DNA of 64,000 nucleotides from DATARH01 sp963778385 (GTDB lineage Bacteria > Pseudomonadota > Alphaproteobacteria > ATCC43930 > CGMCC-115725): contig CAVZUA010000049.1 of assembly GCA_963778385.1 (NCBI GenBank), positions 53,845 through 117,844 of the forward strand, in the 5' to 3' direction. Below are positions 1 through 10,099 of the stretch, in pieces. The notes beneath the pieces are model-generated. The model was given only the letters and a program-made list of their open reading frames with translations, did not search any database and was not told the DNA's origin. The position numbers were made by a program, and so were the translations under genes. Position 1 is the stretch's first letter; the number at the start of each line of letters is the position of its first letter.

Positions 1-703
1 AGCCGACAAGGTCGGGGCCTACCTGATGGTCGACATGGCGCATTTCGCTGGGCTGGTCGCCGGCGGGGTGCATCCGAGCCCCCTGCCTCATGCCCATGTC
101 GTGACCACCACGACGCACAAGACGCTGCGCGGTCCGCGCGGCGGCATGATCCTTACCAATGACGAGGTGATCGCGAAGAAGATCAATTCGGCGATGTTCC
201 CCGGCCTACAGGGTGGGCCGCTGATGCATGTCATCGCCGCCAAGGCGGTGGCGTTTGGCGAGGCGCTGCAGCCGAGCTTCGCGCGTTATTCCCAAGCAGT
301 CGTCGACAACGCCAAGGCGCTGTCCGAGACGCTGGTTGCCGAAGGGCTGGCGATCGTCTCCGGCGGCACCGACACGCATCTGATGCTGGTCGATCTGCGC
401 CCGCTCGACCTGACCGGGCGCGACGCCGAGAAGGCGCTGGAGCGCGCTGGGATGACCTGCAACAAGAACGGCATTCCTTTCGACCCGCGTCCGCCGACCG
501 TGACCTCGGGGGTCCGCCTCGGCTCGCCAGCGGCGACCACCCGCGGTTTCGGCGTCGACGAATTTCGCCAGATCGGCCGCTGGATCGGCGAGGTGCTGCG
601 CGGCCTGGCCCGTCACGCCAACGACAACGAAGGGACCGAGAAGCGCGTGCGCCACGCCGTCACCGCGTTGTGCGAGCGCTTTCCGGTGTATCCGCGGGAC
701 TAA
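1..703 (+). CDS. glyA: Serine hydroxymethyltransferase, 3' part (5' end outside window)
   Basis: PLP enzyme interconverting serine and glycine while loading one-carbon units onto tetrahydrofolate, in the cytoplasm. The frame is open from the window edge. The PLP-lysine motif TTTTHKTLRGPRGG is visible, with the Schiff-base Lys at about 119-121, followed by GGPLMHVIAAKAVAF and a C-terminal region with TSGVRLGSPAATTRGF, all typical of SHMT. About 234 residues remain of the roughly 430 usual for the family, so nearly half is upstream of the window. nrdR follows after 14 bp, the usual alphaproteobacterial order glyA-nrdR-rib. Identity is secure. Confidence 0.97.
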   Translation, partial: ADKVGAYLMVDMAHFAGLVAGGVHPSPLPHAHVVTTTTHKTLRGPRGGMILTNDEVIAKKINSAMFPGLQGGPLMHVIAAKAVAFGEALQPSFARYSQAVVDNAKALSETLVAEGLAIVSGGTDTHLMLVDLRPLDLTGRDAEKALERAGMTCNKNGIPFDPRPPTVTSGVRLGSPAATTRGFGVDEFRQIGRWIGEVLRGLARHANDNEGTEKRVRHAVTALCERFPVYPRD

Positions 704-717
704 GGGAGGGAGGAGAG

Positions 718-1179
718 ATGCGCTGTCCGTTCTGCGGGACCGACGATACCCAGGTCAAGGATTCACGGCCGACCGACGACCGCGGGGCAATCCGCCGCCG
801 CCGCTTCTGCCCGAATTGCGCGGCGCGCTTCACGACCTTCGAGCGGGTCCAGCTGCGCGACCTGACCGTGGTCAAGAAAAACGGCCAGCGCGAGCCGTTC
901 GATCGCGACAAGCTCTCGCGCTCAATCTATGTCGCGCTGCGCAAGCGACCGCACGAGCCGGACCGCGTCGAGCGGGTGATCAACTCGCTGGTGCGGCAAT
1001 TGGAGAGCTCGGGCGAGACCGACATCCCGAGCGACCAGATCGGCGAGTTGGTGATGGAAGCGCTCGCGACGCTCGACCAGGTCGCCTACATCCGCTTCGC
1101 GTCGGTTTACCGCAATTTCCGCGAGGCCAAGGATTTCGGTGAATTCGTCGGCCGCATCGCCGCCGATGGCGATTGCTGA
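718..1179 (+). CDS. nrdR: Transcriptional repressor NrdR
   Basis: ATP/dATP-responsive zinc-ribbon repressor of ribonucleotide reductase genes. The 153-residue length is normal. The N-terminal zinc ribbon has MRCPFCG (Cys3, Cys6) and FCPNCAARF as the second Cys pair; the ATP-cone domain follows from about residue 46 (VVKKNGQREPFDRDKL). The ATG at 718 is chosen because it begins exactly at MRCPFCG and is preceded by GGGAGGAGAG; a longer upstream reading would overlap glyA. It lies 14 bp after glyA and is probably co-transcribed with it. Confidence 0.97.
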   Translation: MRCPFCGTDDTQVKDSRPTDDRGAIRRRRFCPNCAARFTTFERVQLRDLTVVKKNGQREPFDRDKLSRSIYVALRKRPHEPDRVERVINSLVRQLESSGETDIPSDQIGELVMEALATLDQVAYIRFASVYRNFREAKDFGEFVGRIAADGDC

Positions 1180-1208
1180 GGCCGCGACGGCGATCTTTCC
1201 AGCCCTCG

Positions 1209-1286
1209 CTTCCCGGCGGAAGCCGGGACCCACGGCTCGACCGTCTCAGACTCTGAAAAGTGGGCCCCGGCTTTCGCCGGGGAGCG
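1209..1286. repeat. Intergenic palindromic repeat (family B), abutting ribD
   Basis: Imperfect inverted repeat: a left arm with CCCGGCGGAAGCCGGGACCC, a centre containing CAGACTCTGA, and a right arm GGGCCCCGGCTTTCGCCGGG. Relatives lie at 8904-8978 and 18766-18843. The right arm is itself a 7-bp hairpin (CCCCGGC-TTTC-GCCGGGG, 1265-1282) whose 3' half contains most of the GGGGAG Shine-Dalgarno of ribD (1279-1284). Confidence 0.75.
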
Positions 1287-1290
1287 TAAT

Positions 1291-2388
1291 GTGAACGACC
1301 TCGCCCATATGCGCGCGGCTCTGGCGCTAGCGGGGCGCGGGCTCGGCAATACCTGGCCGAACCCGGCGGTCGGCTGCGTCATCGTCAAGGATGGGCGGAT
1401 CGTCGGCCGCGGTTGGACGCAACCGGGCGGCCGGCCGCATGCCGAGACCGAGGCGCTGACGCGGGCCCGCGCCGCGGCGCGGGGGGCTACCGCCTATGTC
1501 AGCCTCGAACCATGCAGCCATCACGGCAAGACGCCGCCCTGCGCCGAGGCGCTGCTCGCCGCCGGAGTGGCGCGTGTCGTGGCGGCGATCGAGGACCCCG
1601 ATCCGCGCGTGTCCGGCCGCGGCCTCGCGCGTCTGCGCGACGCAGGGGTCGCGGTTGAGACCGGGGTATGCGCCGCCGAAGCCGGCGAACTCAATGCCGG
1701 CTTCTTCACTCGCGTTAGGCGCGGACGGCCGCTCGTCACGCTGAAGCTGGCGACGTCGCTCGACGGGCGCATTGCGACTGCAACCGGCGAGAGTCGTTGG
1801 ATCACCGGCCCCGCCGCCCGCGAACGGGCGCATCTGTTGCGCGCGACCTACGATGCGGTCCTGGTCGGCACCGGCACCGCGCGTGCCGATGACCCCGAGC
1901 TGACCTGTCGTCTGCCCGGGCTGGAACACCGCTCGCCGGTGCGCATCATCCTCGACCGGCAATTGCGGCTCCCGGCGACGCTGCGGCTTTTTACGGAGAT
2001 GGCGCGAGCACCGACCTGGGTCGCTACTCTCGCTGCATCGGATCCAGTGCGTCGGGCTGAATTGGCCGGCAAGGGGGTAAGGATCATCCCCGCGATCCCC
2101 GATGATGCCGGAAACATCGATCTCGCCGCGCTGCTGCAGCAGCTGGGCAGCGAGGGGCTGACGCGGCTCCTCGTTGAAGGCGGCGGTCAGCTCGCCGCCG
2201 CGCTGCTGCGGCACGATCTTGTCGACCGGCTGGTCTGGATGCGGGCGCCGATGGCAATCGGCGGGGATGGCCTGCCGGCAGTCGCGGCAATCGGCCTCGA
2301 CAAGCTGGCCGACACTCCGCGATTTATGCTGATATCCAGCGAGACCGCCGGCGGCGACGTCATCGATAGCTATCGCCGCGCCGAGTAG
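1291..2388 (+). CDS. ribD: Bifunctional pyrimidine deaminase/reductase RibD
   Basis: Catalyses the deamination and side-chain reduction steps of riboflavin synthesis. At 365 residues it is full length. The N-terminal cytidine-deaminase-like domain has the zinc motif His50-Ala-Glu52 and Cys75/Cys84 in EPCSHHGKTPPCAEAL. The reductase domain begins near residue 145 (LVTLKLATSLDGRIA) and carries LLVEGGGQLAAALL. The start is GTG at 1291, preceded by GGGGAG with 6-bp spacing; this Shine-Dalgarno lies inside the arm of the adjoining palindromic repeat. ribE and ribH follow, but a small opposite-strand gene intervenes. Confidence 0.95.
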   Translation: MNDLAHMRAALALAGRGLGNTWPNPAVGCVIVKDGRIVGRGWTQPGGRPHAETEALTRARAAARGATAYVSLEPCSHHGKTPPCAEALLAAGVARVVAAIEDPDPRVSGRGLARLRDAGVAVETGVCAAEAGELNAGFFTRVRRGRPLVTLKLATSLDGRIATATGESRWITGPAARERAHLLRATYDAVLVGTGTARADDPELTCRLPGLEHRSPVRIILDRQLRLPATLRLFTEMARAPTWVATLAASDPVRRAELAGKGVRIIPAIPDDAGNIDLAALLQQLGSEGLTRLLVEGGGQLAAALLRHDLVDRLVWMRAPMAIGGDGLPAVAAIGLDKLADTPRFMLISSETAGGDVIDSYRRAE

Positions 2389-2664
2389 TCAGCGATTGCC
2401 GCATTGCTGGTCGAGCACGTCGCTCATCTCGATGCCGTTACGCGTCGCGCCGGCCGGGAAGACAGTGCCGACGGTCGGGCTGTAGATCCGGCCCCCGAGG
2501 TCGAGCATCACCGGGCTCAGCACGCGCCAGCCGCCGGAGGGTCCGCGAGCAAAGGCCGAGCACGGGATTGGCTCGCGCTGTGCCATCGCAGGCGCCACGC
2601 CAAGCAGCAAGATGCCGGCCGCCGCGAGGGCCATGAGGCCGCGCCGCTTCAAGAAGTCTTTCAT
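2389..2664 (-). CDS. Small secreted hypothetical protein (91 aa)
   Basis: Begins MKDFLKRRGLMALAAAG and has a clear signal peptide with a hydrophobic core and APAMAQRE as probable signal peptidase I site near residue 29. The mature part is about 62 residues with one Cys near the start (PIPCSAF) and one near the end (DQQCGNR), which could form a disulfide. It sits antisense between ribD and ribE, with its stop abutting the ribD stop. The family was not recognised. Its 5' region overlaps the ribE leader. An upstream in-frame ATG exists, but the signal peptide decides this start. Confidence 0.65.
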   Translation of the reverse strand: MKDFLKRRGLMALAAAGILLLGVAPAMAQREPIPCSAFARGPSGGWRVLSPVMLDLGGRIYSPTVGTVFPAGATRNGIEMSDVLDQQCGNR

Positions 2665-2787
2665 CGGTTCACACCTGTGAAAGCCGTAACCTATGGTGGT
2701 AAACACCCGAGCGACGCATTCGACGCCCGGCTGCATCCCGGTGAAAGGGGCTGGCTAATCGGGGGCGAGGCTCCTAGCCTAGCCGCC

Positions 2788-3387
2788 ATGTTTACCGGCA
2801 TCGTCACCGATATCGGCGAGGTGCGCGAAGCGCGGCACGGCAATGGCGGCCTCGTGCTGACCATCGCCACCGCCTATGACACCGCGCCGATCCCGCTTGG
2901 CGCGTCGATCGGCTGTTCGGGCGTTTGCCTGACAGTGGTTACCAAGGAAAACGGCCAGTTCACGGTCGAAGTCTCCGCCGAAACGCTCGCCTGCTCGACG
3001 CTTGGTGCCTGGGGCAAGGGAACCCGCGTCAACCTGGAACAGGCGATGAGATTGGGTGACGAGATGGGCGGGCATTTGGTGCTCGGCCATGTCGACGGCG
3101 TCGCCGAGGTGGTGAGCCGGCGGCCCGACGGCGAGTCGGTGCGCTTCACTTTTGGGGCGCCCGCCGAACTCGCGGCCTATATCGCGCCCAAGGGCTCGGT
3201 GGCGATCGACGGCACCAGCCTCACCGTCAACGAGGTCGAGGGCAGCATGTTTGGCGTCAATATCATCCCGCACACGCTGACCCGCACGACGATCGGCGAC
3301 GCCGCGCCGGGGACCAAGGTGAACCTCGAAATCGACCTGATCGCGCGCTATGTGGCGCGGTTGCTCGACGCGCGTGGGGCGAAATGA
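2788..3387 (+). CDS. ribE: Riboflavin synthase alpha chain
   Basis: Dismutates 6,7-dimethyl-8-ribityllumazine to riboflavin. The 199 residues comprise the two tandem lumazine-binding barrels: repeat 1 starts MFTGIVTDIGEV, repeat 2 near residue 95 with MGGHLVLGHVDGVAEV; SLTVNEVEG and FGVNIIPHT are typical. The ATG at 2788 is chosen because the family begins at MFTGI; the frame is open further upstream but without family similarity. The stop overlaps the ribH start (ATGA), indicating translational coupling. Confidence 0.96.
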   Translation: MFTGIVTDIGEVREARHGNGGLVLTIATAYDTAPIPLGASIGCSGVCLTVVTKENGQFTVEVSAETLACSTLGAWGKGTRVNLEQAMRLGDEMGGHLVLGHVDGVAEVVSRRPDGESVRFTFGAPAELAAYIAPKGSVAIDGTSLTVNEVEGSMFGVNIIPHTLTRTTIGDAAPGTKVNLEIDLIARYVARLLDARGAK

Positions 3388-3845
3388 TGGCGAAGACCGA
3401 CACCCGCGCGCCGCATGTGCTGCTGATCGAGGCGCCCTACTACACCCATATCGCCGCCCTGCTGCGCGAGGGCGCGGAGCGCGCGCTGGCCGCGGTCGGC
3501 GCGACGTTCGAGGTCATCGAGGTGCCGGGCGCGTTCGAGATTCCCGGCGCCATCGGCATGGCAGCCAAGGCCAAATTCGACGGATTTGTCGCGCTCGGCT
3601 GCGTGATCCGCGGCGAGACCTCGCATTACGACCATATCTGCGAATCGACGGCGGACGCGCTGCAGCGCCTGGCGATCGACCACGGCCTGCCGATCGGCTA
3701 CGGCATCCTCACCTGCGAGAACGAGGCGCAGGCCCTGGTGCGCGCAACGCCCGGCGGCAACGGCCGCGACAAGGGCGGCGAAGCGGTGAACGCCTGCCTG
3801 GCGATGATCGCCGTCAAGCGCCGCTTCTTACAAGACGGCCGGTGA
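3384..3845 (+). CDS. ribH: 6,7-dimethyl-8-ribityllumazine synthase
   Basis: Condenses the RibD pathway product with 3,4-dihydroxybutanone 4-phosphate to form the lumazine precursor. 153 residues, normal length. Motifs include EVPGAFEIPGAI, ALGCVIRGETSHYDHI with the catalytic His in SHYDH, GYGILTCENEAQA and NKGGEAVNACLAM-like GRDKGGEAVNACLAM. It overlaps ribE at ATGA, and its own stop overlaps the nusB GTG. The gene for the butanone-phosphate branch (ribB or ribBA), which often sits between ribE and ribH in this phylum, is absent here. Confidence 0.96.
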   Translation: MMAKTDTRAPHVLLIEAPYYTHIAALLREGAERALAAVGATFEVIEVPGAFEIPGAIGMAAKAKFDGFVALGCVIRGETSHYDHICESTADALQRLAIDHGLPIGYGILTCENEAQALVRATPGGNGRDKGGEAVNACLAMIAVKRRFLQDGR

Positions 3846-4339
3846 GCGCGGCCGGCGTGACCGACCATGACCGCGAGCGCCAGTCGCAGACCGGCCGGCG
3901 GCGCAGCATCGCGCGGCTCGGCGCGGTCCAGGCGCTGTACCAACTGGCGCTGAACCCGGGTCTCGCGGCGGATGGCGTCGTCGGCGAGTTCCGCCTGCAC
4001 CGGCTCGGCCGCGAGATCGACGGCGATGTCTACGGCGAGGCCGACGAAGCGCTGTTCACCGACATTGTGCGCGGCGTCGCCCGCCATCGCGAGCGGCTCG
4101 ACGAGACGATCTCCGCCGCGCTCAGCGACGAATGGCCGCTGTACCGGCTCGAAACGATCCTGCGTCTGATCCTCGAAGCCGGCGCCTACGAGCTGGCGCA
4201 CCGGCTCGACATCCCGCCGCGCGTGACGCTGAGCGAATACGTCGCGATCGCCCACGCCTTCTTCGACGGCAAGGAACCGGGTTTGGCCAACGGCGTGCTC
4301 CACCGCCTCGCTCGCGCGCTGCGCGCCGAGGAGTTGTAA
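3842..4339 (+). CDS. nusB: Transcription antitermination factor NusB
   Basis: RNA-binding antitermination factor that acts with NusE on boxA RNA, mainly in rRNA operons. The 165 residues show RRRSIARLGAVQALYQLAL at the N terminus and a C-terminal helix bundle with LRLILEAGAYELAHR, ISEYVAIAHAFFDG-like LSEYVAIAHAFFDGKEPGLANGVL. The start is taken as GTG 3842, overlapping the ribH stop (GTGA); GTG 3857 is an in-frame alternative. It is the last gene of the coupled ribE-ribH-nusB group, before a repeat-containing spacer. Confidence 0.93.
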   Translation: MSAAGVTDHDRERQSQTGRRRSIARLGAVQALYQLALNPGLAADGVVGEFRLHRLGREIDGDVYGEADEALFTDIVRGVARHRERLDETISAALSDEWPLYRLETILRLILEAGAYELAHRLDIPPRVTLSEYVAIAHAFFDGKEPGLANGVLHRLARALRAEEL

Positions 4340-4374
4340 GGTGTGTTCGGCAGTGGATAGGAACTCGTGATCTG

Positions 4375-4449
4375 CCCCTCACCCTCCCACGCCTTCGGCG
4401 CGGGCCCCTCCCTCTCCCCGCGTGCGGGGAGAGGGCCGGGGTGAGGGGC
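4375..4449. repeat. Intergenic palindromic repeat (family C variant)
   Basis: Inverted repeat with outer arms CCCCTCACCCTCCC and CCGGGGTGAGGGG and a strong internal palindrome CCTCTCCCCGCGTGCGGGGA. It fills the nusB-thiL spacer and ends 16 bp before thiL. Related to the CCGCTAGCGG-type repeats at 37.9, 39.5 and 45.4 kb. It has no T-run and may act as an mRNA-stabilising hairpin rather than a terminator. Confidence 0.7.
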
Positions 4450-4465
4450 AGCCGCCCGCTCGATC

Positions 4466-5446
4466 ATGAAACCGAAGCCGCTCGGCGAGTTCGGCCGCAT
4501 TCGCGAATTTTTTGCGCCGCTGGCGGGGCTCGGTGCGTTGGGGTTGACCGACGACGCGGCGCTGCTCGATTGCCCCGCCGGCTATCGGCTCGTTATCACC
4601 GTGGACCAGCTCGTCGAGGGCGTGCACTTCCTCGCCGACGACCCGCCAGACCTCGTCGGTAAAAAGCTGATGCGGCGCAACCTGTCGGACCTCGCCGCGA
4701 TGGGCGCGACGCCGCGGCACTACCTGGTGACAAGCGCATTGCCGACATCGCACGGCGACGATTGGGTGCGACGCTTCGCGGAGGGATTGGCCGAGGATCA
4801 GCATCGCTTCGGCCTCGCGCTGCTCGGTGGCAACTCGACCTCGACCCCCGGACCGGCGACGTTGACGCTGACCGCGATCGGTCATGTCGCCACAGGCAAG
4901 GAAATTCGCCGCGTCGGCGCCAAGCCCGGCGACCGCCTTTGGGTGACCGGCACGATCGGCGACGCGTATCTCGGCCTTAAGGTGTTGCGCGGCGACTATC
5001 CGGACCTCTCAAGGGAGCACCGCGCCGCGCTGATCGCCCGCTACCGGCTGCCCGAGCCGCGCTGCACACTCGGCTCGATGCTGACCGGGATCGCGCATGC
5101 GATGATCGACGTGTCGGACGGTCTCGTCGCCGATCTCGGCCATATTTGCGAGACATCCGGCGTCGCCGCGGCCGTCGAGCTGCCGCGCCTGCCGTTGTCG
5201 CCGGGGGCGCGAGCAACGGTGGAGGGCGATGCGGCGATCCTCCCCGCCCTCGCCACCGGCGGCGACGACTATGAGCTTTTGTTCGCCGCGCCGTCCGAGG
5301 CGGACGAGGAAATCACCAGCCTCTCGCAGAGCCTCGGCCTGCCGATCACCGAGATTGGCATGATTGAGGCCGGAGAAGGCGCTCGCTTGATCGACGCCGC
5401 CGGCAAGGACGTACCGATCGCCTCAGGCGGGTGGCGGCATTTCTGA
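4466..5446 (+). CDS. thiL: Thiamine-monophosphate kinase
   Basis: Phosphorylates thiamine monophosphate to the diphosphate cofactor. At 326 residues it is full length. PurM/AIR-synthase-like motifs: GLTDDAALL (metal-binding Asp pair, residues 27-34), VDQLVEGVHF, MRRNLSDLAAMGA, GGNSTSTPGPATLTLTAIG and MIDVSDGLVADLGHI, with GGDDYELLF near the C terminus. The stop overlaps the following MFS gene start (TGATG), so the two are probably coupled. Placement after nusB is conserved in alphaproteobacteria. Confidence 0.95.
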   Translation: MKPKPLGEFGRIREFFAPLAGLGALGLTDDAALLDCPAGYRLVITVDQLVEGVHFLADDPPDLVGKKLMRRNLSDLAAMGATPRHYLVTSALPTSHGDDWVRRFAEGLAEDQHRFGLALLGGNSTSTPGPATLTLTAIGHVATGKEIRRVGAKPGDRLWVTGTIGDAYLGLKVLRGDYPDLSREHRAALIARYRLPEPRCTLGSMLTGIAHAMIDVSDGLVADLGHICETSGVAAAVELPRLPLSPGARATVEGDAAILPALATGGDDYELLFAAPSEADEEITSLSQSLGLPITEIGMIEAGEGARLIDAAGKDVPIASGGWRHF

Positions 5447-6642
5447 TGACTGGCTCGCGCAAAACCGTCCTGCTGCTCGCCGGCTGTCAGGCGCTGGCGA
5501 TGACCAGCATGAGCGTGCTGGCGACCACCTCGGCGATCATCGGCCACATGCTGGCGGACAATAAGGCGCTGTCGACGGTGCCCGTCGCGCTGCAGCAGAC
5601 CGGGATGATGTGCGCGACGATCCCGGCGGCGCTGCTGATGGCGCGGGTCGGCCGGCGCGGCGGGTTCTGGGCTGGCGCGGCGCTGGGCGCTTCGGGCGGC
5701 GTTGTCGCCGGCATGGCGGTCTGGCTCGCCTCGTTTCCGCTGTTCTGCCTCGGCACGCTGATGATCGGCAGCTCGAACGGTTTCGCGCAGCAGTATCGCT
5801 TCGCCGCCGCCGAGCTTGCCGACGAAGGGTTCCGCGCACGGGCGATCTCGTTGGTGCTGGCGGGTGGGGTCGTCTCTGGGATTTTCGGGCCGGAGACCGC
5901 GCGCTGGTCGCGCGATCTCTTCCCGCTGGTCGCCTTTGCCGGCTGCTTTGCGATGATCGTCGCATTGCAGCTCGGCGCGGCATTTCTGCTGGCGCTGATT
6001 CGGTTGCCACCGCCTCCGCCGCGCAGCGCCTTGCGTGGGGTCGGCCGCCCGCTCGGCGAGATCATCCGCCAGCCGCTGTTCATCGTCGCCGTGCTCTGTG
6101 GGATGATCGGCAATGGCATGATGGCGCTGGTGATGACCGCGACGCCGATCGCGATGATCGGCTGCGGTTTCGAGTTCACCGACGCCGCTTTTGTTATCCA
6201 GTGGCACATTCTGGGCATGTACGGCCCGAGCTTCTTCACCGGCAGCCTGATCGCCCGCTTTGGCTTGACCCCGATTCTCCTCACCGGGGCGGCGCTGCTC
6301 CTAGCCTGCTGCGGGATCAACCTCGCCGGCATCGCCGAGGCGAACTTCTGGGCGGCGAACGCGCTGCTCGGCGTCGGCTGGAATTTCCTGTTCATCGGCG
6401 CGACGACCTTGCTGACGCGAACCTACCGGCCGGAGGAGCGCGCCAAGGTCCAGGCGCTCAACGATTTCACCATTTTCGGCACCTCGACCGTGTGCGCCTT
6501 TTCCTCGGGCGCTCTGCTGGCGGGGTTCGGCTGGACGTTTGTTCAACTGACCGTGCTGCCGTTTGTCGCGATCGCCGCCACGGCGATTTTGTGGCTGCGC
6601 TGGAGCACCGCGCGCCCGCGACCGGGCTATGCGATTGAATAG
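5446..6642 (+). CDS. MFS transporter
   Basis: Integral inner-membrane carrier of about 398 residues with roughly 12 hydrophobic segments. The loop after TM2 has the MFS motif-A-like LLMARVGRRGGFWAGA, and the second half has FTGSLIARFGLTPILLTGA and TYRPEERAKVQALNDF. The ATG at 5446 is chosen because it overlaps the thiL stop (TGATG); a GTG 15 bp upstream is possible. An MFS gene coupled to thiL is seen in related genomes, but the substrate is unknown. A link to thiamine or riboflavin precursors is only suggested by position. A good terminator follows. Confidence 0.85.
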   Translation: MTGSRKTVLLLAGCQALAMTSMSVLATTSAIIGHMLADNKALSTVPVALQQTGMMCATIPAALLMARVGRRGGFWAGAALGASGGVVAGMAVWLASFPLFCLGTLMIGSSNGFAQQYRFAAAELADEGFRARAISLVLAGGVVSGIFGPETARWSRDLFPLVAFAGCFAMIVALQLGAAFLLALIRLPPPPPRSALRGVGRPLGEIIRQPLFIVAVLCGMIGNGMMALVMTATPIAMIGCGFEFTDAAFVIQWHILGMYGPSFFTGSLIARFGLTPILLTGAALLLACCGINLAGIAEANFWAANALLGVGWNFLFIGATTLLTRTYRPEERAKVQALNDFTIFGTSTVCAFSSGALLAGFGWTFVQLTVLPFVAIAATAILWLRWSTARPRPGYAIE

Positions 6643-6720
6643 CGCCGCGAAGTTGCCTGGTTGTCGCTCTTCTGGCATGTTCCGCGCGATTTGACCTGCC
6701 CCGCCGCGCCGGCTCCTAAA

Positions 6721-6746
6721 CCCGCCGGCGCTGACGGCGGGTTTTT
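6721..6746 (+). terminator. Rho-independent terminator after thiL-MFS
   Basis: Stem CCCGCCG / CGGCGGG (7 bp) with loop GCGCTGA, followed directly by TTTTT. It closes the rib-nusB-thiL-MFS transcription group 78 bp after the MFS stop and 30 bp before hppA. Confidence 0.85.
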
Positions 6747-6776
6747 CTGTCCGCACCCGTTGGGGGAAACAAGAAG

Positions 6777-8864
<2,088 letters not shown>

Positions 8865-8903
8865 GCCAGCCGCTACGGCCGGCCGTAGACCGTAGAGACT
8901 CCG

Positions 8904-8978
8904 CTCCCCGGCCCAAGCCGGGGTCCTTGCTTCGGCCGCTCGTGCCGCTGATCGGTGGTCCGGCTTTTGCTGGGAAGC
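8904..8978. repeat. Intergenic palindromic repeat (family B)
   Basis: Arms CCCCGGCCCAAGCCGGGGTC and GGTGGTCCGGCTTTTGCTGG form an imperfect inverted repeat between the convergent hppA and bamE genes. The second arm has degenerated. It may act as a bidirectional 3' hairpin; no T-run is present. Confidence 0.65.
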
Positions 8979-9001
8979 TGGCAAAGGAAAGAGAGCCCGG
9001 C

Positions 9002-9511
9002 CTACCGCCCGGCCGGGTTGGGCGTCCCCGATGCCGACCCGCCGCCGGAGCCGCCGAAGCGGCCGACATTGCCGAGCAGCTGTTCCATAAACGACAGCTC
9101 GCGGCCCGGGGCGGGCGTGGCGCCTGGCGCCGGGGTGATCGGCCGGCTATCGGCAAGGGTCTTGTGGCCGAGATCCTTGACCACACCCTTGTCGTCGAAA
9201 TCGACGATGTAAACCTGCTGGTCGAGCACCTCGGGCTTGAAGAACGCGATCTGCTTCACCCGGCGGCTGATGTAGTACCAGACGTTGTCGTCAAAGGTGC
9301 TGGCGCTCGACGGGCTGCCGAGGATTCGAACGACCTGCTCCTTGGTGGTGCTGCCGGGATGAACCTCGGCGAGCTTCTCGGGATCGGGCAAATGGCCGCG
9401 CTGGTCTTCGCTGATCGCGCATCCCGCCAGCACAATACCGAGGGACAGCACGGCGGGCCGCAGACCTCGCCGCGGCCGCGAAATGTTGAAACGATTGCCG
9501 ATGAGCGCCAT
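9002..9511 (-). CDS. bamE: Outer membrane protein assembly factor BamE
   Basis: Lipoprotein subunit of the BAM complex that folds beta-barrel proteins. 169 residues. The signal peptide ends in a lipobox LAGC (Cys31). The SmpA/OmlA domain shows KLAEVHPGSTTKEQVVRILG, SPSSASTFDDNVWYYIS and FDDKGVVKDLGH. A Gly/Pro-rich tail of about 40 residues beyond the domain is typical of alphaproteobacterial BamE. It is transcribed divergently from the cytochrome bc1 chaperone, an arrangement common in Rhodospirillales. Confidence 0.93.
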   Translation of the reverse strand: MALIGNRFNISRPRRGLRPAVLSLGIVLAGCAISEDQRGHLPDPEKLAEVHPGSTTKEQVVRILGSPSSASTFDDNVWYYISRRVKQIAFFKPEVLDQQVYIVDFDDKGVVKDLGHKTLADSRPITPAPGATPAPGRELSFMEQLLGNVGRFGGSGGGSASGTPNPAGR

Positions 9512-9580
9512 GTTTCGCAGACTTTAGTCGAGCGACCGGCGCTGTCAACGTTCGCTCTTGTCACGGGATTTAGCCGCAAC

Positions 9581-10099
9581 TTGCCCTTTCGCCGCCAACC
9601 TAGTCGCGATGCCGCCGACCGTGCTTACGGCGCGATTGTGGGTCAGGCGCGCCTTCCCGAATTTTTCACCGCCCTCGGCGTGCCCGACACGCTCGACGGG
9701 CGATTCGAGTTGATCTGTCTGCACGCGTTTTTGTTTCTGCGGCGGCTGAAGGTCGAGGCCGCAGCCGCCGCGACCCTCGGACAACAGATCGTCGACACGA
9801 TGTTCGCCGATTTCGACCGCTCGCTGCGGGAAATCGGCACCGGCGACCTCAGCGTCGGCCGTCAGGTTCAGCGCATGGCCGAGGCGTTTTACGGCCGTAT
9901 CCGCGCCTATGAGGACGGCTTGGCCGGCGATGACGAGGGACTGCGCGCCGCGCTGCAGCGCAACCTCTACGGTACGGCATCGGCGTCACCGGCACGGTTG
10001 GCGCAGATGGCCGCTTATCTGCGCCGCGAGACGGCCGGCATGGCGGCGCAGCCCACGTCGTCGCTGCTCGCCGGCGAGGTCGCGTTCGGGACGCCATGA
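9581..10099 (+). CDS. Ubiquinol-cytochrome c chaperone (CBP3-like)
   Basis: Family required for maturation of cytochrome b in the bc1 complex. Core motifs: AYGAIVGQARLPEFFTALGV, DTLDGRFELICLHAFLFLRR and ADFDRSLREIGTGDLSVGRQ, then QRMAEAFYGRIRAYE, all characteristic. No ATG fits the N terminus; TTG at 9581 (LPFRRQPSRDAADRAYG) is the best in-frame candidate and gives about 172 residues. The stop overlaps the DUF177 gene (ATGA). The product is certain; the exact start is not. Confidence 0.88.
   Translation: MPFRRQPSRDAADRAYGAIVGQARLPEFFTALGVPDTLDGRFELICLHAFLFLRRLKVEAAAAATLGQQIVDTMFADFDRSLREIGTGDLSVGRQVQRMAEAFYGRIRAYEDGLAGDDEGLRAALQRNLYGTASASPARLAQMAAYLRRETAGMAAQPTSSLLAGEVAFGTP

Noticed and set aside
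2665..2787. FMN riboswitch before ribE
   Set aside because: None of the conserved RFN elements (such as GGGGCAGGGTGAA or CCGACCGGCGG) are present before ribE or ribD.
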